From contig DKCJ01000015.1 in assembly GCA_002451465.1 (NCBI GenBank), positions 75,236 to 139,235 on the forward strand: 64,000 nucleotides of DNA, in the 5' to 3' direction. The DNA comes from Caryophanales bacterium UBA6877 (GTDB lineage: Bacteria > Bacillota_I > Bacilli_A > RFN20 > CAG-826). Shown piece after piece: positions 54,667 to 64,000 of the stretch; within the stretch, counting starts at the first letter, position 1, and each line of letters starts with the position of its first letter. Position numbers and translations under genes: made by a program. Under the pieces are notes generated by a model. The model saw only the letters and a program-made list of their open reading frames with translations. It made no database searches and was not told where the DNA came from.

Positions 54667-55878
54667 TCATTGTTTATTATCTATTTTATCTTTAAAGCTT
54701 TGAGCACACTCTTTTGCTTCGCTATAACAAAGCATTATATTATATCCTCCACATAATCCATCTAAATCTAAAACTTCACCTAATAAATATACATTAGATT
54801 CTTTTTTTGATGAAAAATCTTTTTTATTTATATCATTTAAATTGACTCCACCAATTGTTACTTGAGAATTACTAAATGGGTAAAGTTCTTTAAATGTAAA
54901 TGTTAAATTTTTAACAGTTGAAACTAATAGTTTCAATTCAAATAGTGATAATTTTTTATTTTTATTAAATATATTAGCTTCTTTATAAATGTAATCTGCA
55001 AGTCGCTTAGTAAAATATCCATATAAAAATGGAAAATTTTCTTTATTATCTTTATTAAACATTTGATAAACTTCTTCGTTTTCATAATCTTTAAAAAGAT
55101 CTAATTTAATAAAGAATTCATTCAAAGAAGAACGAGCAATAATTGATGAAAAATCCATCATAACAATACCACTTAAAGCATCTTTTTTAAAAATTACTTC
55201 CCCACATTCTTTATAAAGAAGTGTGTCATTATTCATTAAAGAAGCTTCAACCTTTATTCTTTCATTTTCAATACTTTTTACATTTTCTTTAACTTTTATT
55301 GGAGTAAGTCCAGGTTTTAAATTATTGATTTCATAACCATGTTTTTTAAGTGTTTCAATAAAATTTCCATCACTTCCTAAATTAGGAGAAGATAAACCTC
55401 CACAATCAATAATTAAATAATCAAATAGATATTCTTGGCCTATATTAGTAATTAATTTATATTTTTTATCATTTTTATTAAATTTATAATCTAAAACTTT
55501 TACGTTATTAATAAAATTAACATTTCTTTTTTTAAGATAATTTATAAGATGATCAATTAATGATTTGCTACTTAAAGAATAAGGATAAACTAAATTATCT
55601 ATGTTTCTCGTTAAAACTCCAATTGAATTTAAAAATTTAATCAAAGAATTAGCGTCATTCTTTTTTATTAAATCATAAGCAAAATCATTATTATAAGAAT
55701 GTTTATCAACTATTAAATTAGCAAGATTACATCGCCCATTACCAGTAGCATATAATTTTTTAAATATTTTTTCATTTTTATCAATAAGGGTGATATCAAT
55801 ATCGTTTTTTAATTCTCTTTTTATAACTAATGAAAAAAATAAACTTGCAGCACCTTGACCTATAATTCCTAAACGCAT
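54667..55878 (-). CDS. HI0933-like flavoprotein (YhiN family)
   Basis: A 403-residue FAD-binding protein with the N-terminal GQGAASLFF variant of the dinucleotide loop, YATGNGRCNLAN and the C-terminal GEVLDLDGLCGGYNIMLCYS motif, all typical of the HI0933/YhiN family. Biochemical role in the family is unresolved. The dinucleotide loop usually reads GGGAAG, here GQGAAS. It ends with a TGA stop, convergent to yfcE. Confidence 0.88.
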   Translation of the reverse strand: MRLGIIGQGAASLFFSLVIKRELKNDIDITLIDKNEKIFKKLYATGNGRCNLANLIVDKHSYNNDFAYDLIKKNDANSLIKFLNSIGVLTRNIDNLVYPYSLSSKSLIDHLINYLKKRNVNFINNVKVLDYKFNKNDKKYKLITNIGQEYLFDYLIIDCGGLSSPNLGSDGNFIETLKKHGYEINNLKPGLTPIKVKENVKSIENERIKVEASLMNNDTLLYKECGEVIFKKDALSGIVMMDFSSIIARSSLNEFFIKLDLFKDYENEEVYQMFNKDNKENFPFLYGYFTKRLADYIYKEANIFNKNKKLSLFELKLLVSTVKNLTFTFKELYPFSNSQVTIGGVNLNDINKKDFSSKKESNVYLLGEVLDLDGLCGGYNIMLCYSEAKECAQSFKDKIDNKQ

Positions 55879-55936
55879 AAAGATAAACTCCTAATCAATA
55901 TGATAACAAAAAGAAATAAAACTTAAAAAGAATTTC

Positions 55937-55963
55937 ATAAAAAAAGAAGGCCAAACGGCCTTC
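55937..55963 (-). terminator. Terminator of the opp operon
   Basis: GAAGGCC and GGCCTTC form a 7-bp stem around a 4-nt loop, followed on the minus strand by seven T. It begins 3 nt after the oppF stop. Confidence 0.9.
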
Positions 55964-55966
55964 ATT

Positions 55967-57388
55967 TTATTTTGTTGTTTTCTTTTTTGTTGTCTTTTTA
56001 TCTTCTTTTTTGTGTTCAATATCAAGTTCTTTAATTTCTTCTCTATATTTTTCCATTTCCTCAGTATTAGCAAGAATAAAGTGTCCTGGTAAAATCTCTT
56101 GTAAGACAGGTTTTTCTTTACTATAATCATGAACCTCTTTTGGATCATAAGTAATTCTCTTACGAGTTTTTTCTGTTAAAGGATTTGGTTTTGGAATTGC
56201 ACTTAACAATGATTTTGTATATGGATGAAGTGGATGTTTAAATAATTCATCACTTGTTGCAATTTCAACAAATTCACCAAAATACATAACCGCAATACGA
56301 TCACAAAAATATTTAACAACTGATAAATCGTGAGCAATAAATATTAATGATAAGCCCATTTCTTTTCTTAAATCATTAAGTAAGTTAATAATTTGTGCAC
56401 GAATAGAAACATCAAGTGCCGAAATTGGTTCATCACAAATTAGTAGTTTAGGATTCATAACAAGAGCACGAGCAATACCAATACGTTGTCTTTGACCACC
56501 CGAGAATTCGTGTGGATAACGATTTGTATAATCAGCAATCAAGCCAACTTTTTCTAATGCTTCAACAACTTTCTTATGATTTTCAGCTCTATTATGATGT
56601 CCTTGAATTTGTAAACCCTCACTAATAATTGATTCAACTGTCATACGAGGATCAAGAGAATCAATAGGGTCTTGGAAAATCATTTGAATTTCTCTCATTA
56701 AAGATGGATCAACATGATTTTCATCGTGTTTAATTTGTTTAATTTTTGCTTTTTGAACTTTTACAATATTATCACGATAAGTTTTTTGCTCTAAATATTT
56801 TTTATTAAATTCTTCTTCGCTTATTTCACCATTTTTAAGTTTTTCTTTTAACTTTTTAAGAGCTTTTCTATAACGAATATTGGTATATTTTATTTCTTTT
56901 TGATTCCAACGACTTCCTGCACCAATTCTATATCCTTTATAGTAAATAGAACCAGAAGTTATTTCATAAAGACGGATAATTGAACGTCCAGTAGTAGTTT
57001 TACCACAACCAGATTCACCAACAATACCAAAACATTCGCCTTCATGAACTTGGAAAGAAACATCGTGAACAGCTTTTAATTTTTGAGCGTTTGGACCTTT
57101 TCCAAATTTAAAATATTGTTTTAAGTGATTAACTGATAAAATGACATGATTATCAACATATTCTTGTTTAAATTTGCATTTACGCAATATACGATTAACT
57201 TTTTCTTTATGATCACTAACACCTTCAAGTTCATCTTTTGTTGGTGCTAAATGCTCATTTTCATCATTATCATTTTTGCTCAAAATCTTTTCACTTAATT
57301 CATCAAAATTTTTACTATCATCAGCAAAGAGTGCCTTTGAAACTTTACTTGTAGTAACCTTACTTTTTTTGTTATTTAATTTGGTCAT
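55967..57388 (-). CDS. oppF: Oligopeptide ABC transporter ATP-binding protein OppF
   Basis: A 473-residue ATPase of the peptide importer, longer than the usual 320. Residues 1-75 are a charged N-terminal extension. Walker A is GESGCGKTTTGRS. A charged helical insertion of about 75 residues (YTNIRYRKALKKLKEKL onward) precedes the Q-loop MIFQDPIDSLDPRM. The signature is FSGGQRQRIGIARAL and the Walker B is LLICDEPISALD. The tail is Lys/Thr-rich. It overlaps oppD by 17 nt. Confidence 0.93.
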   Translation of the reverse strand: MTKLNNKKSKVTTSKVSKALFADDSKNFDELSEKILSKNDNDENEHLAPTKDELEGVSDHKEKVNRILRKCKFKQEYVDNHVILSVNHLKQYFKFGKGPNAQKLKAVHDVSFQVHEGECFGIVGESGCGKTTTGRSIIRLYEITSGSIYYKGYRIGAGSRWNQKEIKYTNIRYRKALKKLKEKLKNGEISEEEFNKKYLEQKTYRDNIVKVQKAKIKQIKHDENHVDPSLMREIQMIFQDPIDSLDPRMTVESIISEGLQIQGHHNRAENHKKVVEALEKVGLIADYTNRYPHEFSGGQRQRIGIARALVMNPKLLICDEPISALDVSIRAQIINLLNDLRKEMGLSLIFIAHDLSVVKYFCDRIAVMYFGEFVEIATSDELFKHPLHPYTKSLLSAIPKPNPLTEKTRKRITYDPKEVHDYSKEKPVLQEILPGHFILANTEEMEKYREEIKELDIEHKKEDKKTTKKKTTK

Positions 57389-59426
57389 AGCAAGTCACCT
57401 CTTTCTTTAATTGTTCTAGTCCAACACGTTCTTTTTCTTGATCTAAAGCATTTTTGATACGAGTTTTGACAATTGCAGGCATTTCGACTTTTGGTGCACC
57501 TGGATATAAAAGCCAAGTAGCAGCATAATGTGTATCACTAACTTTAAAGAATGGTGGTTCATATTTAAAGTCGATAGCCATAGCATATTTACTTCTTAAA
57601 GCAAATGCATCACCTTTTGGTGGATAGATCATATCTGGAGGTGTTCCAGGAATAGCTTCAAGTTTTTCTTTACTATCAACATCAGGAATTGAAGATAAAA
57701 GTGCCCATGTATATGGATGCTTTGGATTAAAGAATACTTCGTTTGCTAATCCATATTCAACAATTTTACCAGCATACATAACAGCAACTCTATCAGACAT
57801 ATTTGCAACAACACCTAAATCGTGAGTAATAAAAATACAACTTAAGTTTCTTTCTTTTTTAAGTTTATTAATAAGTTCAAGAATTTGTGCTTGAATAGTA
57901 ACGTCAAGTGCAGTAGTTGGCTCATCACAAATCAAAATCTCAGGATCGGCTGTTAAAGCAATAGCAATAACGATACGTTGACGCATACCACCTGAAAATT
58001 CAAATGGATATTGTTTGAAACGTTTTTCAGGAAGAGGAATACCAACTTCTCTCATAACTTCAAGAGCTTTCTTTTTAGCCTCTTTCTTTGTAACTTTTGT
58101 TTTATTGATAAATTCTTCATCAATTTTATAAATTTGATCATTAATATCTTTAATTTCATTTACAAAATTAACATATTTTTCATTATCAATTTTTCTAAGT
58201 TCTTCTTGTTTAGTAACTTTAGAAACTGAATTTTCTTTTAATAAATTTTCAGTTTTATTTAATTTTTTAGTTAATTTTTTGTTATATAACTCTATTTCAT
58301 TAATCTTTTTAAGTTCTTCTTCACTAAGAGTAGCTTTATAATTATTAAATTTTTCTTCTAAAGCAACTTTTTTAACCTTTAATTCATCAACTTTTTTATC
58401 ATGTTCTGCTACTAAATATTGTTTATATTCACGAACATTAAGTTTAGCTTCTTTTTTACTAATATTTAAGATTTTCCTTAATACTGGCTTTTCAAGTTTA
58501 GAATTTTGATTAATCATCTTTTCAAAAGCATGTAAATATTCAATAGCAACTACAAATTTAGCTTCAAGATCTTCACCTTTAAAAACAGGATTATTCTTGT
58601 ATTCTTCAACTAAATTAATAATTTTGTTTGAGTTATCAATTCTATTTTTTATTTTAAGCTTAATAAGTTCAGCTTTTTCGCTTTTATCTTTATTTTTATT
58701 TTCTTTAACACCAAGTTCAGTATACTTTTTAACTTCTTCTTTATAATAATCAACATCAAAATCAAAACTATAAATTACTGAATCAATATCTTTAATTAAA
58801 TTTTCCTTATGTTTAAGGAATACTTTATGTAATTCATTAATATCTTCTTCTGGTTTATTTTTCGCTTTTGCATTTTCAAGATGTTTTTTAGAAGATAAGT
58901 ATTCTTTAAAAGCTTTTTTATAATCTTCAATTTTAATTTTGCTTCTTGAAAGTTCATAAGTAGCATTAGCGATATTATTTCTAAAAGCAGTTAAATCCTC
59001 AGAAATTAAATCATTATATCGACGTTTTAAAATATTACTATTAATCAAACTAGTTTCGGTAATTTGTTTACCAACCTTTACAAGAGGATTAAGAGCACTT
59101 AATGGATCTTGGAAGATCATACCAATTTTCTTACCACGAATTCTATGGAAATCTTCTTCAGAAACTCTAACTAAATCTTCACCTTCGTAAATAATTTGAC
59201 CATTCGAAATAATAGCATTTTTAGGTAAAATTCCCATGATAGTTTTAGAGGTAACACTCTTACCACTACCAGACTCACCAACTATACAAAGAGTTTCACC
59301 TTTATATAAATCAAAAGAAACACCTCTAACAGCGTGAACTATGCCAGAATCACTTTTAAAATTTATTTGTAAGTTTTTAACACTTAAAATTTTATTATCT
59401 TCCGAATACATGTTATTCTTTGCCAT
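57372..59426 (-). CDS. oppD: Oligopeptide ABC transporter ATP-binding protein OppD with large coiled-coil insertion
   Basis: A 684-residue ATPase, about twice the usual size. Walker A is GESGSGKS (50-57) and the Q-loop is MIFQDPLSALNP. A lysine/glutamate-rich, coiled-coil-like insertion of about 320 residues (about 130-450) follows. After it come FSGGMRQRIVIAIAL (477 onward), ILICDEPTTALD and the OppD C-terminal domain. That C-terminal domain normally has conserved cysteines, but here they are replaced (FALRSKYAMAIDFKYEPP). The insertion lies between the Q-loop and the signature, in the helical subdomain that contacts the permeases. Confidence 0.92.
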   Translation of the reverse strand: MAKNNMYSEDNKILSVKNLQINFKSDSGIVHAVRGVSFDLYKGETLCIVGESGSGKSVTSKTIMGILPKNAIISNGQIIYEGEDLVRVSEEDFHRIRGKKIGMIFQDPLSALNPLVKVGKQITETSLINSNILKRRYNDLISEDLTAFRNNIANATYELSRSKIKIEDYKKAFKEYLSSKKHLENAKAKNKPEEDINELHKVFLKHKENLIKDIDSVIYSFDFDVDYYKEEVKKYTELGVKENKNKDKSEKAELIKLKIKNRIDNSNKIINLVEEYKNNPVFKGEDLEAKFVVAIEYLHAFEKMINQNSKLEKPVLRKILNISKKEAKLNVREYKQYLVAEHDKKVDELKVKKVALEEKFNNYKATLSEEELKKINEIELYNKKLTKKLNKTENLLKENSVSKVTKQEELRKIDNEKYVNFVNEIKDINDQIYKIDEEFINKTKVTKKEAKKKALEVMREVGIPLPEKRFKQYPFEFSGGMRQRIVIAIALTADPEILICDEPTTALDVTIQAQILELINKLKKERNLSCIFITHDLGVVANMSDRVAVMYAGKIVEYGLANEVFFNPKHPYTWALLSSIPDVDSKEKLEAIPGTPPDMIYPPKGDAFALRSKYAMAIDFKYEPPFFKVSDTHYAATWLLYPGAPKVEMPAIVKTRIKNALDQEKERVGLEQLKKEVTCYDQIK

Positions 59427-59428
59427 AA

Positions 59429-61384
59429 TTATTCGCCTCCTTTGAGAGATGGATTAAATGCATCACGTAACCCATTACCAAATAAGTTAAATGAAATCAT
59501 CATAAATGCCATAACTAATGATGGAATCATAATAAGATATGGATTACTGCCAAGATATTGTTGGTTTTCACTAAGGATAACGCCAAAGCTATCAAGCCCT
59601 TGTAATCCTAAATTAAGATATGAGAGAGTGGCTTCAGTATAAATAACACCAGGAATCATAAAGACCGAACTTGTAACAAGTGTACCAAGTGAATTTGGTA
59701 AAATGTGTTTAAAAATTAAACGCCAATCACTAGAACCCAGTGTTCTACTTGCTAAAACATATTCTCTACTCTTGAATCTATAAAATTGAGCTCTAGTAGT
59801 TGCTGCTGAACCCATCCAGCCAGTTAAACATAAAGCAAGAGCAAATGTTGTGAAGTTTTGACCTAAATAGAGTATGCAAAGAGTCATAACAACAATCCAA
59901 GGGACTCTACCTAAGATATCAGTAAATCTTTCCATCAATAAGTCAACCCAGCCACCAAAGTAACCAGAAATACTACCCCAAACAATACCGATTGATAGGT
60001 TAATAAAGCTTGTAATAATACCAAGTAATAAAGAAGTTCTTAAACCATTAAACATAATGTGTAAAAGATCTTTACCATTTGAATCGGTTCCAAATAAATA
60101 ACTTGGCATTTTATCAAAGCCTAAATATTTATAATAAACAACTTCACATTCTATTGAATAAGTAGTAACAATACCAGTATTGGTTTTTTGTTCATAAACT
60201 TTAGTAATTGGTGATTTTTCAGCATCTAATATCTTAAATGATTCAATACCTTTTTTGAAATCATATTCAATATAACCTTTTTTTACATAAGATTTGACTA
60301 TATCACTTGCTAAAGTAATATCACGTTTTCCATAAATTGCAACATATGTATCATATCTAAAATGACTATAAGTTGCTTCGCCTTTATAGAGGAATTTGAA
60401 TCCATTACAAACCCAATAACCTAAATTATCATTTTTATTATCATCTTTTTGAGTCATCATGACTTGCTTATTTGCATCATCAAATGACATTTCTTTAAAT
60501 AAATCTGCTTGAGATTCATCATTTGATGAAACATTAATAGATTTAATTAAAATTTCTTGTTTATAATCATAATCAGGTTTAATTAAAAAACCAAATTTAG
60601 CGTCATTAAATTTTCCACTATATCCAGCATTTTTAAGTAAAGTTGAAACATCAAAACTATTATCTTTACTTGCTTTTACAAAATTATTTGTAAAGTAATA
60701 ATAAGTATAGTTAGCATCTTCAGTGTTTTCTTTAAATTTAACATACGACTTATAATAACCTTGTTTAAAACCATCATTGGTTTCATCAGTATTTAATTCA
60801 TATGCAAATGAGTAATCTTTAGATAAATCAAGCGTAAATCTATAAGACTCTAAATATTTTGTATTATCTTCAGGTTTTAAAGTAGATGAAGCAAGTGGAT
60901 CTGTTGAGAATCTAACATAACCCCCTCTAACATATTTATTTGAGTTATTTGTAGTGGTTTCCCAAGTATATAATTCACTAACAGCATCTTTAACAAAACC
61001 AACAGGAGTATCATTATCTACATCATAAATAACGTCTTCATCATAATAAACCGTACCATCCCAAAAACCAGTGCCACTATTAAATAACTTTGGCGCTAAA
61101 AATCTTTGATCAATATGTGCAGTAGATATATCACTACTTAAAGTAAGTGGTAGTACGAAGGATAAAAGTACAATTACCCCAAGAATTATTCCGCCAATAA
61201 CTGAAGATTTGTTTTTAACAAATCTTTTTAAAGCATCTTTAAAGAAAGTAGTAGGTTTACTTTCAAATTTCTTTTCAAAATTCTTTTTATCAAAGTTTAC
61301 TTGTTCAAAATCTTTATCACTAATTTGAATTGAATGTTCGTTAAATTCGCTATCAACATATGTAAATTTTTTATTTTCTTTCAT
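59429..61384 (-). CDS. oppC: Oligopeptide ABC transporter permease OppC with large external insertion
   Basis: A 651-residue permease, more than twice the usual 300. There is a cytosolic N-terminus, first helix at about 60-83 (GGIILGVIVLLSFVLPLTL), then an exported-side insertion of about 320-330 residues rich in Tyr, Asp and Asn (about 95-425). The normal segment YLFGTDSNGKDLLHIMFNGL and the BPD_transp_1 domain with five helices follow. ATG 61384 is 1 nt past the oppB stop; the longer frame from 61465 overlaps oppB and is rejected. Confidence 0.92.
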   Translation of the reverse strand: MKENKKFTYVDSEFNEHSIQISDKDFEQVNFDKKNFEKKFESKPTTFFKDALKRFVKNKSSVIGGIILGVIVLLSFVLPLTLSSDISTAHIDQRFLAPKLFNSGTGFWDGTVYYDEDVIYDVDNDTPVGFVKDAVSELYTWETTTNNSNKYVRGGYVRFSTDPLASSTLKPEDNTKYLESYRFTLDLSKDYSFAYELNTDETNDGFKQGYYKSYVKFKENTEDANYTYYYFTNNFVKASKDNSFDVSTLLKNAGYSGKFNDAKFGFLIKPDYDYKQEILIKSINVSSNDESQADLFKEMSFDDANKQVMMTQKDDNKNDNLGYWVCNGFKFLYKGEATYSHFRYDTYVAIYGKRDITLASDIVKSYVKKGYIEYDFKKGIESFKILDAEKSPITKVYEQKTNTGIVTTYSIECEVVYYKYLGFDKMPSYLFGTDSNGKDLLHIMFNGLRTSLLLGIITSFINLSIGIVWGSISGYFGGWVDLLMERFTDILGRVPWIVVMTLCILYLGQNFTTFALALCLTGWMGSAATTRAQFYRFKSREYVLASRTLGSSDWRLIFKHILPNSLGTLVTSSVFMIPGVIYTEATLSYLNLGLQGLDSFGVILSENQQYLGSNPYLIMIPSLVMAFMMISFNLFGNGLRDAFNPSLKGGE

Positions 61385-61385
61385 A

Positions 61386-62462
61386 TTATTTTTTAGCCCC
61401 CATTCTAATTCTTGGATCAATAAATCCATAAGATAAATCAACAAGTAAACCAGCAAATAAGCCAATCATCGTAACAAGAGCCATATCAACCATTAATAAG
61501 TTATAGTCAGTTGTCTTACCAGGAGTACCAAGTGCTTTAATATAAAGTGTTCCAATACCAGGAATACCATAAAGTTGTTCAAGAATCATTGAACCACTTA
61601 AAGCACCAATAATTTCACCTATAAGCATAGGGAAAATTGGTACTAAAGAGTTTCTCATTGCATGACGAATAATCGATTGACGTCTAGTTAATCCTTTTGT
61701 TCGAGCTAAAAGTAAAAATTCACTTTCCATAACATCAACAAGTTCAGCTCTAACCCATCGTGCATATGCACAAATTGTTCCAGCACTTAAAGAAAATACT
61801 GGGATAACATATCCTAAAATTTGTTCTTTTTGACTAGATTGAACACTTGGCCATTGAGATGGAAGCCATTTTAATTGATATGCAAGTAGCATAATCGAGT
61901 AAGTAATAATAATAAAAGATGGAACAGAAATAAATATAATAATTATTGTCGAAATAATACCATCAGTTAATTTATTCTTTTTAAGAGCGGCCCAAATGCC
62001 AAGACCAAATCCAATAGGAACAGCAACAAGTGAAGTTAATAAATTAATTTTCATTGAAGTCCAAAGACGACTCCCCCAAAAACCATTAGAAGAACTATTT
62101 AAAATAATGGACATTGCACTCTCACCAACACTAACATTAGTTGAAGTACCCCAATCCCATTTAGTAAAAATATTCGCTAACCAGCTAAAATATTGTTCCA
62201 TAACTGGTCTTTGATAAATATAGTGAGATACACCAGCACTATCAGTCCAATTATATAATTGGGTCCCAAGGCCATTTTGAACTTCTTTAAAATCAAGCAT
62301 ATACCCTAAACCGACTTGTTTAGTATAAAATGCTTGCACAACAGATGGAAGTCCAGCTGGTGTGGCAGGTGGTAAAAGTTTAATTAAAATAAATGTTAAT
62401 GATAATATAATAAACGCTGTAAATAATATTAATACAATACGTTGTAATACATATTTCCACAT
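61386..62462 (-). CDS. oppB: Oligopeptide ABC transporter permease OppB
   Basis: A 358-residue permease with the N-terminal helix (YVLQRIVLILFTAFIILSLT), an external segment of about 100 residues, and the BPD_transp_1 domain with the EAA-type loop (ELVDVMESEFLLLARTKGLT). It is moderately longer than typical OppB (about 305-320). First transmembrane gene after oppA. Confidence 0.94.
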   Translation of the reverse strand: MWKYVLQRIVLILFTAFIILSLTFILIKLLPPATPAGLPSVVQAFYTKQVGLGYMLDFKEVQNGLGTQLYNWTDSAGVSHYIYQRPVMEQYFSWLANIFTKWDWGTSTNVSVGESAMSIILNSSSNGFWGSRLWTSMKINLLTSLVAVPIGFGLGIWAALKKNKLTDGIISTIIIIFISVPSFIIITYSIMLLAYQLKWLPSQWPSVQSSQKEQILGYVIPVFSLSAGTICAYARWVRAELVDVMESEFLLLARTKGLTRRQSIIRHAMRNSLVPIFPMLIGEIIGALSGSMILEQLYGIPGIGTLYIKALGTPGKTTDYNLLMVDMALVTMIGLFAGLLVDLSYGFIDPRIRMGAKK

Positions 62463-62589
62463 AACTTCTCCTTTCTTATAACCTACTTATTTTATCATAG
62501 AGAATATAATTGTTAAATTGAATATAGATTAATTTTAATCATTTTTATTGAATTATTTGTTTAGTTTACATAATAATTCAATATATACA

Positions 62590-62621
62590 AATAAAGATTG
62601 GTCATAAGACCAATCTTTATT
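62590..62621. promoter_or_regulatory. Intergenic hairpin between oppA and oppB
   Basis: AATAAAGATTGGTC and GACCAATCTTTATT form a perfect 14-bp stem with a 4-nt loop, 33 nt after the oppA stop. The following T run on the minus strand is weak (TTTATTTG). It may act as a partial terminator or 3' stabiliser that makes oppA more abundant than oppBCDF. Confidence 0.7.
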
Positions 62622-62654
62622 AGTTAATAAGTTCCTTGAATATCTTTTTTTGGA

Positions 62655-64000
62655 CTATTGTTTTGCGCCTGTATAGTTAACAATAGATCCTGCATTATAT
62701 GTAATATCGAATACTTGTCCAGTTGGAGTTGTAATTTCAAATGTTACATATAAATCAAATAAATTGTTATATTTAGCGTATGCAGCACTTAAACCTAATT
62801 TTGTGTAATCAAGATTATTTACAGTATTTGGAACAGTAAACGTTATAGACCCATCATCGTTTTCAGTAAATGGAAGTTCCATACTATGAACTTGAGCAGT
62901 CCCTTTACCACTATTAGTTAAGTAGTCTTCAATATCAACACCTTTAAATTTAGATATAACACCTTGAGCAGCAATTACTTTATAAACTAAATTATAAGTA
63001 ATGGTTTGTGCTGCATCATCTAATGAATATTTTGTAGCCGAGTCATCAGTAGTATATGAGAAACCAACTGCGCCATCAACAGCACAAACACCAGATGTAC
63101 CAGCTTCCCACAAAGCATTGAAGGACCATAATTTACCATCATAATATATCTTACCATCATTAACAGAAGTATCTGGACCCCAGTTCAAACAGAAACCACT
63201 TCTATTATCACTACATAATACTTGGAAGAAATCAAGAGGCCATGCTTGCATACCAGTAATAGCACCCATACCGATATCAAATTGACCAGCTTCAAGAGCA
63301 TCATACATAGCATCACTATCTGATCCAGCAACACTATTTTCAATATTTAATTGAATACGTGGATCTACACTATTGAATGCATCCATCATATACTTAGTGA
63401 TTGGAATACCCATTTTAGTCATACTATTTTGTGACATCCATTTTGCACTGATGCCAATAACAGTTGGACTTTCAGCTGTTCCATAACTATAGTGACCAGC
63501 AGCAACTTCTTCTTGAATAGCTAATTTAAACATTATTTTTGCAGCATCAAGGTTATAACCATATGTGTCAACATAACGATCTTTTAATGCATTTTCATGT
63601 GCATCAGATTCGTAGTAATAATGTTTGCCACCCTCTTCATCAGAGAAATAATAAGCTTTTGATAAATAATTTTGTGATGGCGTCATATTTTGAGAATCAG
63701 CAAATTGTGATCTATTAATAGAATAATATAAACCATCAAGGAAGTGTACATTACTCATGATTGGTTTAACTTTCCAATATTTATCTTTTGAAGACTTTGA
63801 AACAGTTCCATTCTCACCAAATAATTCTTCCCAAAGTTCTTCTGTAGTTGCATTAACATTAAGCTTCCATGTTGTATTTTCAGGAATTGCAACAGTTCTT
63901 GGATCGTTTTGATATTCTTTTAAACGAGTACCTGGAATCGAACAACTATCAAGTTTACCAGCTAAGAACTCTTTAAATGCAGCTTCTTGATCGCTCTTTG
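62655..64000 (-). CDS. oppA: Oligopeptide-binding protein OppA, 5' end outside the window
   Basis: The frame is open from base 64000 to the TAG at 62655, giving at least 448 residues of the C-terminal part. The internal Met at 63758 is not the start, since the frame continues upstream with family-like sequence. It fits SBP_bac_5 peptide-binding proteins: ELWEELFGENGT, GIPITKYMMDAFNSVDPRI and DALEAGQFDIGMGAITGMQA. It should be a surface lipoprotein, but the signal peptide lies beyond the edge. First gene of oppABCDF. Confidence 0.88.
   Translation of the reverse strand, partial: KSDQEAAFKEFLAGKLDSCSIPGTRLKEYQNDPRTVAIPENTTWKLNVNATTEELWEELFGENGTVSKSSKDKYWKVKPIMSNVHFLDGLYYSINRSQFADSQNMTPSQNYLSKAYYFSDEEGGKHYYYESDAHENALKDRYVDTYGYNLDAAKIMFKLAIQEEVAAGHYSYGTAESPTVIGISAKWMSQNSMTKMGIPITKYMMDAFNSVDPRIQLNIENSVAGSDSDAMYDALEAGQFDIGMGAITGMQAWPLDFFQVLCSDNRSGFCLNWGPDTSVNDGKIYYDGKLWSFNALWEAGTSGVCAVDGAVGFSYTTDDSATKYSLDDAAQTITYNLVYKVIAAQGVISKFKGVDIEDYLTNSGKGTAQVHSMELPFTENDDGSITFTVPNTVNNLDYTKLGLSAAYAKYNNLFDLYVTFEITTPTGQVFDITYNAGSIVNYTGAKQ

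Noticed and set aside
55891..56148. Minus-strand basic frame
   Set aside because: It overlaps the 3' end of oppF in another frame, crosses the terminator hairpin and has no ribosome site or homologous feature.
61385..61465. N-terminal hydrophobic extension of OppC
   Set aside because: It is an out-of-frame reading of the end of oppB; ATG 61384 lies just after the oppB stop.
63756..63758. Met codon as the start of a short OppA
   Set aside because: The frame stays open and family-like up to base 64000, so the gene is cut by the window edge.

Overview
The window is 64 kb of a very AT-rich bacterial chromosome. Genes are packed tightly, often with overlapping stop and start codons, and most lie on the minus strand. 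The code is the standard bacterial one: Trp is TGG, and TGA is used sparingly as a stop (17719-17721, 17736-17738, 30284-30286, 54667-54669). The gene content suggests an anaerobic, fermentative Firmicutes/Mollicutes-related organism, probably an uncultured gut-type Bacilli/Tenericutes lineage such as RF39. The clues are superoxide reductase and a flavodiiron protein instead of catalase or respiratory oxidases, a lipoprotein-type ATP synthase b subunit, a PASTA-less Ser/Thr kinase and oversized Opp transporter subunits. The lineage name is inference.

Layout: 1-4.8 kb is a decaying accessory patch. Two same-orientation remnants of one transposase gene (1-293 and about 4337-4784), a broken cysK and a broken hslO surround an intact zinc/manganese ABC importer and its divergent Fur-family regulator. 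A clear promoter with a 7-1-7 operator lies between importer and regulator. 5-7.5 kb holds a water-type aquaporin with an odd cytosolic tail and two TrkA/RCK-type proteins. 7.5-14.8 kb holds an XRE regulator, a membrane protein and the housekeeping run gmk, DUF1904, rsmB-like, rlmN, prpC, prkC, rpe; the rsmB-like protein contains no cysteine at all. 14.9-18.9 kb carries an NFACT/RqcH-like gene, trmL, a choline-kinase-type gene and an ATP-grasp gene. 18.9-26.7 kb is a complete F1Fo ATP synthase operon behind mscS; its c subunit has the two-carboxylate sodium-type motif. 26.9-35.6 kb has a TGS-uridine kinase and an AddB-AddA operon with two uncharacterised downstream genes.

35.6-44.8 kb is one long co-directional string: an AlkD/acetyltransferase run-on ORF, a flavodiiron-rubredoxin protein, a MazG protein, a GlpA/GlpB-like/DUF1667 glycerol-3-phosphate oxidation module, a DUF2974 hydrolase and glycerol kinase. 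It links glycerol use to oxygen removal, with desulfoferrodoxin diverging at 44.9 kb. 45.3-49.2 kb is a promoter-equipped cassette of a Cys-containing exported protein, a lipoprotein and an ABC ATPase-permease fusion; this is the best candidate for an undescribed system. 49.4-55.9 kb has tRNA-His, an EMAP-type tRNA-binding protein, an M16C peptidase, an MFS carrier, a YfcE phosphodiesterase and a HI0933 flavoprotein. 55.9-64 kb is an oppABCDF operon (oppA runs off the edge) in which OppC and OppD each carry an insertion of about 320 residues.
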